Source of the DNA: K189A clade bacterium
Lineage (GTDB): Bacteria; Pseudomonadota; Gammaproteobacteria; Pseudomonadales; Azotimanducaceae
Assembly (NCBI GenBank): GCA_007571095.1
Contig: RKSB01000088.1
Coordinates: 1-21,157, forward strand
Direction: 5' to 3'
DNA length: 21,157 bases
Shown here: piece after piece, positions 1-8,485 of the stretch
Position numbering within the stretch: the stretch's first letter is position 1
Layout: the number at the start of each line of letters is the position of its first letter
The notes under the pieces: model-generated
The model's database searches: none
The model's input: the letters and a program-made list of their open reading frames with translations, nothing else
Told to the model about the DNA's origin: nothing
Translations under genes and position numbers: made by a program

Positions 1-172
1 TTCGGCCGGTGGACAGGGCAAACAGGGTGAGGGTGGCAACAAACAGCAGCCCGAGGCCCACACTCTCGTATACAGGGTCAACAGGATGCAGCGAAGGCAG
101 CGACCGGTCAGCAGATTTTCGGCGGCGAGTGTTTCTGTGTTTTCTGGATTCCCTGCGGTGTCGTTTTGACAT
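1..172 (-). CDS. N-terminus of an unidentified membrane protein (partial, runs off the window)
   Basis: An open frame starts at an ATG (172-170) and is still open at the window edge, giving 57 residues. It begins with a very basic, Arg/Lys/Ser-rich stretch (MSKRHRRESRK...). A hydrophobic segment follows at about residues 38-54 (ESVGLGLLFVATLTLFALS), so this looks like a cytoplasmic positively charged tail plus a first membrane helix. It starts 14 nt after the stop of the glycosyltransferase gene on the same strand, so the two are probably cotranscribed. I see no good Shine-Dalgarno sequence. Genes after GT2-GtrA fusions often encode multi-pass lipid-linked sugar transferases, and this could be one, but too little is visible to assign a family. 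Confidence 0.55.
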   Translation of the reverse strand, partial: MSKRHRRESRKHRNTRRRKSADRSLPSLHPVDPVYESVGLGLLFVATLTLFALSTGR

Positions 173-186
173 GATGAACAAACCGG

Positions 187-1287
187 CTAACGCCGAAAAA
201 CCCATCGAGAACTGAAGTAATAACTCAGCGGCACCGCCGGCAATATAGCCAGCAACTGGGCAAGCCACAAAGGCCACTGTGGAAAGAGGTGAACCAGTAG
301 CACGAAAATGCCAAAGCTCGTCGCGACAACGGTGACAGATGCCAGATGAAAACGCAGATTTCTTTTCAGCCAGCCGGCACTCGGCTGAGTGTGTCGGAAA
401 GTCCACATATCATTGATACAGAAGTTCCACAGTATCGAAATTTCAAGGGCAGCCAGCGAAGCAAGGTACTTGTTTACCTCAAGGCAGATCATGCCCTGAA
501 AGGCCAACACATTGACCACAGTGCCGGTGCCTCCGGTCACCAGAAATTTCGGCAGTGCACCACGACCACGGGAAAAACCCAGAACCAGTGCGTAGACAAA
601 GAATTCGATCAGATCGGAAAGGCGTAATTTGGTCTCGCCGGCCACTCGGTCTCTGAAATATATCGGCAGTTCAACCACCTTTGCGCCCTGCTGGAGCAGA
701 CCATCCAGCAGGGCGACCTGAAAGGCGTAACCATCGACCGGCAGATTTTCTACATCAACCTTTTTGAGCATACTGGAACGTATTGCCCGAAACCCGGACG
801 TACAGTCCTGAACGCCTTGTATACCGGCGGTCAACCGAATCAAAAAGTTGCCCCCATAGGTCAGCAACCGCCGAACCAGGCCCCATTTCTCATCCAGTTG
901 CCCGCCTTTGACATGGCGGCTGCCTATGGCAACATCGGCACCCTCATGAATCAACTCAATCAGCCGAGGCACATCGGCTGGATCATGGGAAAAATCGGCA
1001 TCCATTTGTATCAGGACATCCGCTTCCAGGTCGCCCGAAGCCAGCAACATACCGCGTTTGTAGCCTGCTCCGAGTCCTGCCTTCGGGCCGCTTGACAGAT
1101 GTATGCGAGGATTCTCGCGAGCACAGGATCGAACCAGGTCGGCGGTGCCGTCAGGACTCTCGTCATCGACAACCAGTATTCGAAGATTCTGGTCGAGTTC
1201 AGTCAGTCGAGCCAGCAGTGCCTCGATATTGCCCGCTTCGTTGTAGGTAGGAATGACAAGGCAAACCGACAAATCCTGACGGGACAT
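187..1287 (-). CDS. Family 2 glycosyltransferase (polyprenol-phosphate mannosyl/glucosyltransferase type) fused to a GtrA-like membrane domain
   Basis: The first ~245 residues are a GT-A glycosyltransferase of the dolichyl/polyprenyl-phosphate hexose synthase type. Visible motifs are VIPTYNEAGNIE near the N-terminus, VVDDESPDGTADLV (39-52), the metal-binding DAD (96-98, in QMDADFSHDP) and DCTSGFRAI (161-169). Residues from about 245 to 366 form a GtrA-like domain, with FLVTGGTGTVVN, hydrophobic helices and a terminal basic SSRWVFRR. The family moves a hexose from a nucleotide sugar to a polyprenyl phosphate at the inner membrane, and the GtrA part probably anchors or flips the product. The frame could open at TTG 1290, but ATG 1287, with AGG about 9 nt upstream, is the better start. 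ppiD lies upstream and a partial membrane protein follows. The sugar is not predictable. Confidence 0.88.
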   Translation of the reverse strand: MSRQDLSVCLVIPTYNEAGNIEALLARLTELDQNLRILVVDDESPDGTADLVRSCARENPRIHLSSGPKAGLGAGYKRGMLLASGDLEADVLIQMDADFSHDPADVPRLIELIHEGADVAIGSRHVKGGQLDEKWGLVRRLLTYGGNFLIRLTAGIQGVQDCTSGFRAIRSSMLKKVDVENLPVDGYAFQVALLDGLLQQGAKVVELPIYFRDRVAGETKLRLSDLIEFFVYALVLGFSRGRGALPKFLVTGGTGTVVNVLAFQGMICLEVNKYLASLAALEISILWNFCINDMWTFRHTQPSAGWLKRNLRFHLASVTVVATSFGIFVLLVHLFPQWPLWLAQLLAILPAVPLSYYFSSRWVFRR

Positions 1288-1311
1288 CAACGAAAACCTG
1301 AAGTAACAGGG

Positions 1312-3246
1312 TTACTGTGAGTCAATTTGCGCTTCGGTTTTATCTATATCCGAGGCGGCAAGTAAACCTGACTGGAGCATGCCGAGACCAGAGCGACCAA
1401 GAATTTCCTTCAGAGTGTCTGACTGCCTGGCCACGAAAGTGTCGTCGATCAAGGGGTTGTCTTTTCCGTCCCGAGCATTGCTCACAACGACCAGAGCCAC
1501 GCCTTCGGAAGTACTTACAATCTCTATTGATTCCTTGTCCTGCCGGGGCCTGGGTGCCTCAAAAGCGGCTTGTAGAAGAATGGGTGGTACTTCCAGACTG
1601 GATCGAGACACTGCAATCTCCTCCTGCCAGATCAAGCCCCCCAACTCTTCAGCCAACAAGGCCTTGTCTTTGCCGGCGAGTAGTTCTTCTCGCGCGGCAT
1701 TCATCCGCAAACCGGCCCTTTTGACGGCCTCTTCGTTGCGCAACTCATCTGCAATCAGGGAACTGACTTCCTCAAGCGTCTGCTGCTTTTCGGGAATCCT
1801 TTCGATTGTCCTCAAGACTACCGCCAGGCCTTCGTCCAGCTCCAGCACCGGGCTGTTATACCCCTGCTCCAGAACATCTTCGTTAAAGGCAGCCTGGCGA
1901 AAGGATCGATAGGTGGTTCGCCCCTCTGTCGGGTCGCTGTAGTGATCTCCGGCCAGGCTGAAGGGAGCGGACACAATGATGGGTAAGCCCAGTATCTCGG
2001 AAGCCACTTTGAGGTCGCCCGATTCGAAACTGACCTCGGAGAGCCTGATGACATCCTCGTCAAAACGGATCTGCGCCCTGTCCTGAGCTATATCGCTGCG
2101 CAGGCGAACCTTTAGCTCCTCGTACTCTGGAAAGGTCGACGAGGCTGTCTCCAGCAACTTGATCAAGTGAATACCGAACTGAGTGCGAACCGGAGACGAG
2201 ATCTCGTCAACAGAAAGAGCCCACAAGGCTTCTTCAAATTCGGGAACAAAGACACCCCGACCGGACATGCCCAGATCACCATCCATCGAGGCCGACCCGG
2301 AATCTTCGGAATAGATTTTGGCCAATTGGCCAAAATCCTCTCCCGACCTTGCTCTGGCCAGAATATCCAGGGCCTCGGCGGTGGCCTGCTGCTGGCTCCT
2401 GTCTTCGTTAATTTCAAGCAGAATATGGGCTGCGCGCCTCTGTTCTTCGGGCTCAAACTCCGCTTTCTCGGCTTCATAGGCTGCTCGCAGAGCCTCTTCG
2501 GTTACTTCAATGCCTCTGGCCAGTTCGTCTCGGTTCAATTCCACATATTCAACTACAACCTGGGAAGGAATGAGGTAGTCGAGCTGATTCAACTCGTATC
2601 TCTCGGCAATCTGCTCCGGTGAAACCGAGGTAGAGCCCTCCAGCAGTGCGGTGGGCAAAACAAGCCAGGAGATGTCACGCATCTCTCCGATGACGGAGAC
2701 GGCATGATCCAGCTCGTGAGACAGAATGAAAGTGGTGTCGGAAATGCCGACTGAAAACTCACGCAACAGCAACAGGTTCGACAGCCTGTTGCGATAGCCA
2801 AGTGCAGTAAATCCGCTGGCAGCAAGAGTTTCAAGAAAGAGTTCAGGGTCGTACTGTCCGTTGATCTGAAACTCAGGGTTTGCCCTGATTTCCGCATCTA
2901 TGGCCTCATCAAGCACTTCCCAGCCGCCGGCACGAGCAGTCTGACGAAGCACTCGGGAAGCGATCAGGCGGTTGAGTACACCTGCGACAAAGGCTTCTCC
3001 CTGAAGTGCCTCCAGAACCTCGGGATCCTCTTCGTTTTCACGGGCGAGAGTGGAACGCTCCTGTGCCACCTGAGTACGCAGCTCGGCAAGCTCGATACGT
3101 TCGCCGTTGACCACGGCGACGGCGGTATCGCCGGTGGCAAACCAGGTGAGGCTGCCAAATCCAAAAACAGACAGGGTAACCACGATAAAGCCGATAATGA
3201 CTTTACCCAATGCCCCTTGAAGGGTTTTACGAAACTGTTGGAGCAA
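1312..3246 (-). CDS. ppiD: PpiD-type periplasmic folding chaperone with parvulin domain
   Basis: This 644-residue protein has the PpiD architecture. It has a short cytoplasmic N-terminus (MLQQFRKTLQ), one membrane anchor (about 15-37, VIIGFIVVTLSVFGFGSLTW), a SurA-like N-terminal chaperone region and a parvulin prolyl isomerase domain at about 268-366 (AHILL at 273, FGIHLIK at 357). A long C-terminal chaperone part follows. PpiD works at the SecYEG exit, assisting proteins emerging into the periplasm. The start is TTG (3246), with a purine-rich GGGGTAGG 5 nt upstream, and it reproduces the family's usual MLQ opening. It lies downstream of hupB, the conserved lon-hupB-ppiD order. Whether the parvulin domain is catalytically active cannot be told, since PpiD parvulin domains are often inactive. 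Confidence 0.93.
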   Translation of the reverse strand: MLQQFRKTLQGALGKVIIGFIVVTLSVFGFGSLTWFATGDTAVAVVNGERIELAELRTQVAQERSTLARENEEDPEVLEALQGEAFVAGVLNRLIASRVLRQTARAGGWEVLDEAIDAEIRANPEFQINGQYDPELFLETLAASGFTALGYRNRLSNLLLLREFSVGISDTTFILSHELDHAVSVIGEMRDISWLVLPTALLEGSTSVSPEQIAERYELNQLDYLIPSQVVVEYVELNRDELARGIEVTEEALRAAYEAEKAEFEPEEQRRAAHILLEINEDRSQQQATAEALDILARARSGEDFGQLAKIYSEDSGSASMDGDLGMSGRGVFVPEFEEALWALSVDEISSPVRTQFGIHLIKLLETASSTFPEYEELKVRLRSDIAQDRAQIRFDEDVIRLSEVSFESGDLKVASEILGLPIIVSAPFSLAGDHYSDPTEGRTTYRSFRQAAFNEDVLEQGYNSPVLELDEGLAVVLRTIERIPEKQQTLEEVSSLIADELRNEEAVKRAGLRMNAAREELLAGKDKALLAEELGGLIWQEEIAVSRSSLEVPPILLQAAFEAPRPRQDKESIEIVSTSEGVALVVVSNARDGKDNPLIDDTFVARQSDTLKEILGRSGLGMLQSGLLAASDIDKTEAQIDSQ

Positions 3247-3440
3247 AAGAACCTACCCCTTGTGTGCAGAGTAGACAGTCAAGACGGCAAAAAAAGAGGC
3301 CAGGATCACCGTAATTGCACCATAATCGGTACGCTATTGACGTTATCGGGTTTTACAGGAATCCGAACAAATTAAAGTTGCCGTAAGGGTACAGAACCTG
3401 AGTCCGATGCCGACAACACCGGAACAAGTATCGGAATAAT

Positions 3441-3484
3441 GCTGGCTCCAGCGGGAAAACGAGACCCGTCGGCGAAGAGCCAGC
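3441..3484 (-). terminator. Inverted repeat downstream of hupB, possible terminator
   Basis: The 8-bp arms gctggctc (3441-3448) and gagccagc (3477-3484) are perfectly complementary. Inside them is a shorter cggg/cccg pairing. The structure starts 8 nt after the hupB stop codon. There is no convincing U-run on the exit side (ATTATT only), so it may be an mRNA-stabilising 3' hairpin or a weak terminator between hupB and ppiD. The remainder of the hupB-ppiD spacer (3247-3440) shows nothing I can assign. Confidence 0.35.
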
Positions 3485-3492
3485 AAAAAGAA

Positions 3493-3765
3493 CTACTTGA
3501 CGCCCTCTTTCAGTGCCTTGCCAGCCTTGAAAGCTGGTACTTTGGAAGCACTGATATTCATCGTGGCACCCGTCTGAGGGTTGCGGCCGGTACGGGCGGC
3601 GCGATGCTTGACCGAAAAGGTACCGAAACCGGCGAGAGCAACCGAGTCGCCCTTGCCCAGACTGGAGGAGATGCCCTTGATTACAGCATCCACAGCACGA
3701 GTAGCATCAGCCTTTGTCAAACCTGCCTCCGAGGAAACCGAAGCTATCAATTCTGACTTGTTCAT
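3493..3765 (-). CDS. hupB: DNA-binding protein HU (beta type)
   Basis: A 90-residue protein that matches HU along its whole length. It has MNKSELI at the N-terminus, the dimer core, GFGTFSV, and the DNA-clasping arm with RTGRNPQTG followed by the conserved ASKVPAFKAGKALK C-terminus. HU is a nucleoid protein that bends DNA without sequence specificity and forms homo- or heterodimers. The ATG has a strong AGGAG Shine-Dalgarno 7 nt upstream. All four arginine codons are CGT or CGC, in contrast to the CGA/AGG-rich genes nearby, as expected for a highly expressed gene. It sits between lon and ppiD, where hupB is found in E. coli and Pseudomonas. Confidence 0.97.
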   Translation of the reverse strand: MNKSELIASVSSEAGLTKADATRAVDAVIKGISSSLGKGDSVALAGFGTFSVKHRAARTGRNPQTGATMNISASKVPAFKAGKALKEGVK

Positions 3766-3835
3766 AAAATTTCTCCTGAATAAATGGATGAGGACGGAAC
3801 CGAGAGAACCAACCCAGTGTAACGAGTTGAGGGCG

Positions 3836-3844
3836 ATTTTAGCA
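3836..3844 (-). promoter_or_regulatory. Putative extended -10 promoter for hupB
   Basis: Read on the minus strand, TGC-TAAAAT is an extended -10 element that is 5/6 to the sigma70 consensus, in the 142-nt lon-hupB spacer. It would give a leader of about 60 nt before the hupB ATG. No good -35 hexamer is seen at the right spacing. This is a motif-based guess, consistent with hupB commonly having its own promoter. Confidence 0.35.
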
Positions 3845-3907
3845 CCCCAAAAAACAATTTACCACTTGAATTTAAGGGCATTTGCAGGCCAAAAGACTCG
3901 AATCGAA

Positions 3908-6394
3908 TCAATTGGCTGCCTCGTCAATAGGTGATCGTATCGGATGCGGGTTACGAACGAGTGCTGTACCGAGAACCTGTTTCATTTCAGAGACCAGAAG
4001 AATATCGAGGGCATCTCGAATTTCTGCCGGAATATCCTGCAGATTTTTGCGGTTTTCCTCGGGAATAATCACGGTTTGAATACAGCCCCTGTGAGCGGCG
4101 ATCAGTTTTTCCTTTAGCCCGCCGACAGGCAGAACCTGACCTCGCAGGTTGATTTCTCCGGTCATGGCAAGGTCGTGACGAACGGCAATACCGGTAAAAG
4201 CGGAGACCATGGCGGTACACATTCCGATGCCGGCACTGGGGCCATCCTTGGGGCTGGCTCCTTCGGGTACGTGTACATGAACATCGTAGCTGCTGTAAAA
4301 ATCGTCAGCCAGACCGAGGACAGAAGCCTCCTTGCGAATATAGGTCAGGGCGGCCTGTATCGACTCCTGCATCACATCACCCAGACAGCCGGTGCTTCGG
4401 TGCTTGCCCTTGCCGGGAACAATGGCGGTTTCAATATCCAGCATCTCTCCGCCTGCTTCGGTCCAGGCCAGGCCGAGAACATGGCCGACCTGACTTTTTT
4501 CGCCTGCCCTGCCGTGGCGGTATATCCTGACACCATTGTATTCAAGGATGTCAGGAGTAGCGATTTTGACGGACGTATTCTCTTCCGATGCCTTGACCTG
4601 ATGAAGAACCACCTTGCGACAAAGCTTGCTGATTTGACGTTCCAGAGCACGTACACCGGCTTCTCGAGTGTAGTAACGAATCAGCTCCATGATGGCGTCA
4701 TCGGTAACCTGCATTTCGTCTGCACCCAGACCATTGAGCTCAATCTGCCTAGGCAAAAGATGTTTGCGGGTAATTTGAAATTTCTCGCTCTCGGTGTAGC
4801 CGGGCAATCGAATAATTTCCAGCCGATCCAGCAGGGCCGGCGGTATGTTTGTCGAATTGGCGGTGCATATAAAGAGAACCTGCGACAGGTCATAGTCAAC
4901 TTCAAGGTAATGATCGCCAAAGGAATGGTTCTGCTCGGAGTCGAGGACCTCCAGTAACGCCGAAGCTGGATCGCCTCGATAATCCATGCCCAGCTTGTCG
5001 ATTTCATCCAGCAAAAGAAGCGGATTGCGCACTCCTGCCTTGGCCATCCTCTGCAATATCTTGCCTGGCATCGCGCCTATATAGGTTCGACGATGGCCCC
5101 TGATTTCAGCTTCATCACGCAGGCCACCGAGAGAGATACGGACAAATTCGATATTGATGGCTCGAGCAATGGCTCTGGCCAGCGATGTCTTGCCTACTCC
5201 CGGCGGGCCCACCAGGCAAATAATGGGACCGCTGATCTTTTTGGTTCTCTCGTGGACAGCCAGATGTTCGAGTATGCGATCCTTGACTTCACCGAGACCA
5301 TAGTGGTCCTCGTTCAAAATCTCTTCGGCTCTGGCAATGTCGAGCCGAGGAGAATCGCACTTTTTCCAGGGCAGGGAAACCAGCCAGTCGATATAGCCTC
5401 GCAGAACCATGGCCTCTCCGGATACGGACGGCATGCTTCTGAGTTTGTTCAACTCTTTGGTCGCTTTTTCCAGAGCCTCCTGGCTCATACCCGCATCCTC
5501 GATGCGGCGAGCCAGAATTGACAAGTCGTCGTCCTCGGCATCCTCCGAGTTGCCCAATTCTCTCTGAATGGCCTTCATCTGCTCATTCAGGTAATACTCT
5601 CTCTGGTTTTTGTGAATCTGTTTTTTGACTCGATCACGAATCGCACTCTCAACCGTCGCAGCCTCCAGTGCCGACCGAATGATGGTATGAATGTGTTGTG
5701 CCCGCTGCTCGACATTCACCATCTCCAGAAGACGTTGCTTTTCTTCGAAAGGCATGTTCATGTGAGTGGCTATTCTGTCGACCAGATAGGAGGGGTTTTC
5801 GCTGGTGTCCAACTGCCTTCTGACCTTTTCGCTCACATCTTCGGAACGCTCGGTACACCGATAGAATCCGTCTTTCAGTTCGTTGAGCAGGGGGGCTCCG
5901 TACAGATGAGGAGGAGTGATTTCCTCCACCAGATCAATGTCAGCAACAAAACACTGATCGGATATGTTTACCCTGCTGTCTTCCGGATTCAGCAGAAAAT
6001 CCTCCAGGTTGTCCTGTTCGGAGACATCATCGAGAGAAATGCCCCTTCTGGCCAGGTAGTCGTTGCCTCTGCAAGTCTGCACTCCCGAGGTATTCTGAGC
6101 CCTCTGGCGACCCTCAATAACGGCCCGAATCACCGAGCCGTGGCGACTGACCTGCATAATAGAAGCCAGACAACCAAAGTCGTACAGTGCTTCAGAGTCC
6201 AGTAAATCCAGGTCTTCAGTGGGGTGGCGGCGAGCACACACCAGCAGTTTTCTGTCGCTGAGCCAGGCCAGTTGCAAGGCTCGAATCGCAGCCTGGCTGC
6301 CGACATGCAGGGTATGCAGAGAATGTGGAAATACGACCAGGCCTCTCAGCGGCAATACGGGCAGGTCGCGAACATGTCCCACGCTACTCATCAT
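3908..6394 (-). CDS. lon: ATP-dependent protease Lon
   Basis: An 828-residue LonA. After an N-terminal substrate-binding region comes the AAA+ module, with Walker A GPPGVGKT (396-403), Walker B LLLLDEID (459-466) and the conserved GLRDEAEIRGHRRTYIGAMPG. The C-terminal protease domain has the catalytic dyad Ser720 (in PKDGPSAG) and Lys763 (in GGLKEK). It degrades unfolded and specific regulatory proteins in the cytoplasm. Ser720 corresponds to Ser679 of E. coli Lon, so about 41 extra residues lie upstream, in the poorly conserved N-domain (roughly 100-175). The start is one of two adjacent ATG codons (6394 or 6391), with no clear Shine-Dalgarno. It begins 53 nt after the clpX stop, and no obvious sigma32 promoter is visible there. 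Confidence 0.97.
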   Translation of the reverse strand: MMSSVGHVRDLPVLPLRGLVVFPHSLHTLHVGSQAAIRALQLAWLSDRKLLVCARRHPTEDLDLLDSEALYDFGCLASIMQVSRHGSVIRAVIEGRQRAQNTSGVQTCRGNDYLARRGISLDDVSEQDNLEDFLLNPEDSRVNISDQCFVADIDLVEEITPPHLYGAPLLNELKDGFYRCTERSEDVSEKVRRQLDTSENPSYLVDRIATHMNMPFEEKQRLLEMVNVEQRAQHIHTIIRSALEAATVESAIRDRVKKQIHKNQREYYLNEQMKAIQRELGNSEDAEDDDLSILARRIEDAGMSQEALEKATKELNKLRSMPSVSGEAMVLRGYIDWLVSLPWKKCDSPRLDIARAEEILNEDHYGLGEVKDRILEHLAVHERTKKISGPIICLVGPPGVGKTSLARAIARAINIEFVRISLGGLRDEAEIRGHRRTYIGAMPGKILQRMAKAGVRNPLLLLDEIDKLGMDYRGDPASALLEVLDSEQNHSFGDHYLEVDYDLSQVLFICTANSTNIPPALLDRLEIIRLPGYTESEKFQITRKHLLPRQIELNGLGADEMQVTDDAIMELIRYYTREAGVRALERQISKLCRKVVLHQVKASEENTSVKIATPDILEYNGVRIYRHGRAGEKSQVGHVLGLAWTEAGGEMLDIETAIVPGKGKHRSTGCLGDVMQESIQAALTYIRKEASVLGLADDFYSSYDVHVHVPEGASPKDGPSAGIGMCTAMVSAFTGIAVRHDLAMTGEINLRGQVLPVGGLKEKLIAAHRGCIQTVIIPEENRKNLQDIPAEIRDALDILLVSEMKQVLGTALVRNPHPIRSPIDEAAN

Positions 6395-6447
6395 TTTTCA
6401 TCGTTCAAAGGGTGAGAGTTCGGCAAATTCCTTACCAGAATGCTTGG

Positions 6448-7737
6448 CTACAACTGCTTGCCGGTCGGTGCTGAGTCGGATATCTTCCTGCTCGGCGGGC
6501 CCTTCCGAATCAGGATAGGTTCAGATTTGCCTTCGATGACATCGGCATCTATAACCACTTTGGTGACATTCTTCTGGGTAGGAATGTTGTACATGGCATC
6601 AAGCAGAACATCCTCAAGAATCGACCTCAGGCTTCGAGCACCTGTCTTGCGGGCCATGGCTTTGGCGGCAATCGCATGCAACGCATCCTGGCGAAAGTCC
6701 AGGGTGACACCTTCCATCTCGAACAGCTTGACATACTGCTTGACCAGAGAATTTTTCGGTTCGGTGAGGATCTGAACCAGTGCATCCTCGTCCAACTCTC
6801 CCAGAGTGGCCACGATAGGCAGACGGCCGACCAGTTCAGGAATCAGGCCAAACTTGATGATGTCCTCAGACTCCACCTCGGACAATACCGAACCTATGTC
6901 CTTGCCTGTATCCGACTGGACATCAACGGTAAAACCGATGCCGCCCTTGGCTGTCCTGTCGAGGACTATCTTGTCCAGGCCTGCAAAGGCACCGCCACAA
7001 ATAAACAGTATGCCGGTGGTGTCAACCTGCAGAAACTCCTGCTGAGGATGCTTTCTGCCACCGTGCGGAGGCACCGAAGCCATGGTGCCTTCGATAAGCT
7101 TCAGCAAAGCCTGCTGGACACCCTCTCCCGAGACATCCCGAGTGATGGAAGGGCTATCCGAACGACGCGATATCTTGTCAATTTCGTCAATGTAGATAAT
7201 GCCCCGCTGGGCCTCCTTGACTTCATGGTCGCATCTTTGCAGAAGCTTCTGAATGATGTTCTCGACATCTTCGCCGACATAACCGGCTTCGGTCAGGGTA
7301 GTGGCATCGGCTATCGCAAAAGGTACGTTAAGCAATCTGGCCAGAGTTTCAGCCAGCAGGGTTTTGCCGCTGCCGGTCGGCCCGATGAGCAGTATGTTGC
7401 TCTTGTTAAGCTCAACCTCGTCGTCTTTCTGGTAGTAAAGCCTTTTGTAGTGGTTGTAGACTCCGACCGAAAGTACTTTTTTCGCCTGGTCCTGTCCGAT
7501 TACGTACTGGTCAAGGATGCCCCGAATCTCCTGAGGATTGGGCAGACGACGCTCTGGAGATGCGGCCTGTCTGGCGGCCACCTGTGCTCTCGCCCCTTCT
7601 CGTAACAGGTCGACGCCAGTGTTGATGCATTCGTTGCAAATGGCACCGCCTTCCTGGCCGGTAAGAATTTTCTGGACCTCCAGCCCACTCTTTCCGCAAA
7701 AGGAACATCTGGGTAAATCCCTGCCATCACGAGACAT
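6448..7737 (-). CDS. clpX: ClpX, ATPase subunit of the ClpXP protease
   Basis: A 429-residue AAA+ unfoldase. The N-terminal zinc-binding domain has four cysteines (11, 14, 34, 37). Walker A GPTGSGKT is at 119-126, the substrate-gripping pore loop GYVG at 152-155, Walker B IYIDEID at 181-187, the ClpP-docking IGF loop at 267-269 and the sensor-2 GAR at 367-369. It recognises tagged substrates such as SsrA-tailed proteins, unfolds them and feeds them to ClpP. The ATG has GAGG 7 nt upstream. clpX lies 50 nt downstream of clpP with lon behind it, the standard clpP-clpX-lon order. It is complete, with all key motifs intact. Confidence 0.97.
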   Translation of the reverse strand: MSRDGRDLPRCSFCGKSGLEVQKILTGQEGGAICNECINTGVDLLREGARAQVAARQAASPERRLPNPQEIRGILDQYVIGQDQAKKVLSVGVYNHYKRLYYQKDDEVELNKSNILLIGPTGSGKTLLAETLARLLNVPFAIADATTLTEAGYVGEDVENIIQKLLQRCDHEVKEAQRGIIYIDEIDKISRRSDSPSITRDVSGEGVQQALLKLIEGTMASVPPHGGRKHPQQEFLQVDTTGILFICGGAFAGLDKIVLDRTAKGGIGFTVDVQSDTGKDIGSVLSEVESEDIIKFGLIPELVGRLPIVATLGELDEDALVQILTEPKNSLVKQYVKLFEMEGVTLDFRQDALHAIAAKAMARKTGARSLRSILEDVLLDAMYNIPTQKNVTKVVIDADVIEGKSEPILIRKGPPSRKISDSAPTGKQL

Positions 7738-7787
7738 AAAAAGCCCTCACTAAAAAACCATGCTCAAGCACAGTCGACGAACTCGAA

Positions 7788-8423
7788 TTAATCCCCTTCC
7801 ACAGTCCCTGCCGGCCGAGAATACCGAACAGTGTCAATCAAGCCGTACTCTATGGCCTCTTCGGCACTCATCCAGTGATCCCTGTCGGTGTCCTTTTCAA
7901 TCACCGAAATCTTCTGGCCTGTGTGCTCAGCCAATACAGCATTCAACCGATCACGGGCAAGCAGCATTTCGCGCGCCTGAATCTCGATATCGGCAGCGGT
8001 ACCACCACCGCCACCCGACGGCTGGTGAATCATCATTCTGGAATTGGGCAGGGCGAAACGTTTTCCGGCGGTTCCGCCGGCCAGCAACAACGCACTCATG
8101 CTGGCAGCAATGCCCGTACACATGGTAACCATATCACAGCGCACAAACTGCATGGTGTCATAGATGGACAGACCCGCCGGAACAAAACCGCCGAGGGAAT
8201 TGATATACAGGTGAATGTCCTTGTCGGGGTTTTCTGCCTCAAGATGCAGCAACTGGGCGACCACCAGATTGGCCGTATGATCGTCAATGACACCCGTCAA
8301 AAAGACAATCCGCTCCTTCAACAGGCGTGAATAAATGTCATAGGCTCTTTCGCCACGGGCGGTCTGCTCGACCACCATGGGAATCAAACCAAGTGCTCTC
8401 GATACTTGCGAAGTATCTTTCAT
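7788..8423 (-). CDS. clpP: ClpP, proteolytic subunit of ClpXP
   Basis: A 211-residue serine protease of the ClpP family. The triad is Ser108 (GIAASMSA), His133 (MIHQP) and Asp182 (DRDHW), with the spacings (25 and 49) found in E. coli ClpP. It forms the barrel-shaped peptidase that ClpX feeds. The ATG has GAGG 6 nt upstream. Several normally near-invariant positions are changed. The oxyanion-loop segment reads INSLGG instead of INSPGG, the nucleophile motif is GIAASMS instead of GQAASMG, and the strand after the histidine is SGGGGGTAADIE instead of LGGYQGQATDIE. The gene is otherwise intact and in its usual place, so it is probably the working ClpP, though diverged. Confidence 0.95.
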   Translation of the reverse strand: MKDTSQVSRALGLIPMVVEQTARGERAYDIYSRLLKERIVFLTGVIDDHTANLVVAQLLHLEAENPDKDIHLYINSLGGFVPAGLSIYDTMQFVRCDMVTMCTGIAASMSALLLAGGTAGKRFALPNSRMMIHQPSGGGGGTAADIEIQAREMLLARDRLNAVLAEHTGQKISVIEKDTDRDHWMSAEEAIEYGLIDTVRYSRPAGTVEGD

Positions 8424-8450
8424 AAGGATCCTCGCTTGTTTGAATGCATC

Positions 8451-8480
8451 ATTCTAAAGCCTGAACAAAGGCCATTGCAA
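8451..8480 (-). promoter_or_regulatory. Putative sigma70 promoter for clpPX
   Basis: On the minus strand TTGCAA (8480-8475) and TAGAAT (8456-8451) are separated by 18 nt. They match the -35 and -10 consensus at 4/6 and 5/6. They lie in the 62-nt tig-clpP spacer and would start an mRNA roughly 20 nt before the clpP ATG. This would let clpPX be expressed apart from tig. Confidence 0.42.
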
Positions 8481-8485
8481 AGCAA

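Noticed and set aside
3287..3305. T-run on the minus strand upstream of ppiD as a terminator
   Set aside because: There is a run of seven T, but no stable stem immediately precedes it.
4175..4957. 260-codon plus-strand frame opposite lon
   Set aside because: It is antisense to the conserved AAA+ and protease domains of Lon, with no independent support.
6395..6447. Heat-shock (sigma32) promoter for lon
   Set aside because: No match to the CTTGAA / CCCAT-type consensus at suitable spacing was found in the clpX-lon spacer.
6676..7605. 309-codon plus-strand frame opposite clpX
   Set aside because: It is fully antisense to a clear clpX with all motifs. No domain or ribosome-binding site supports it.
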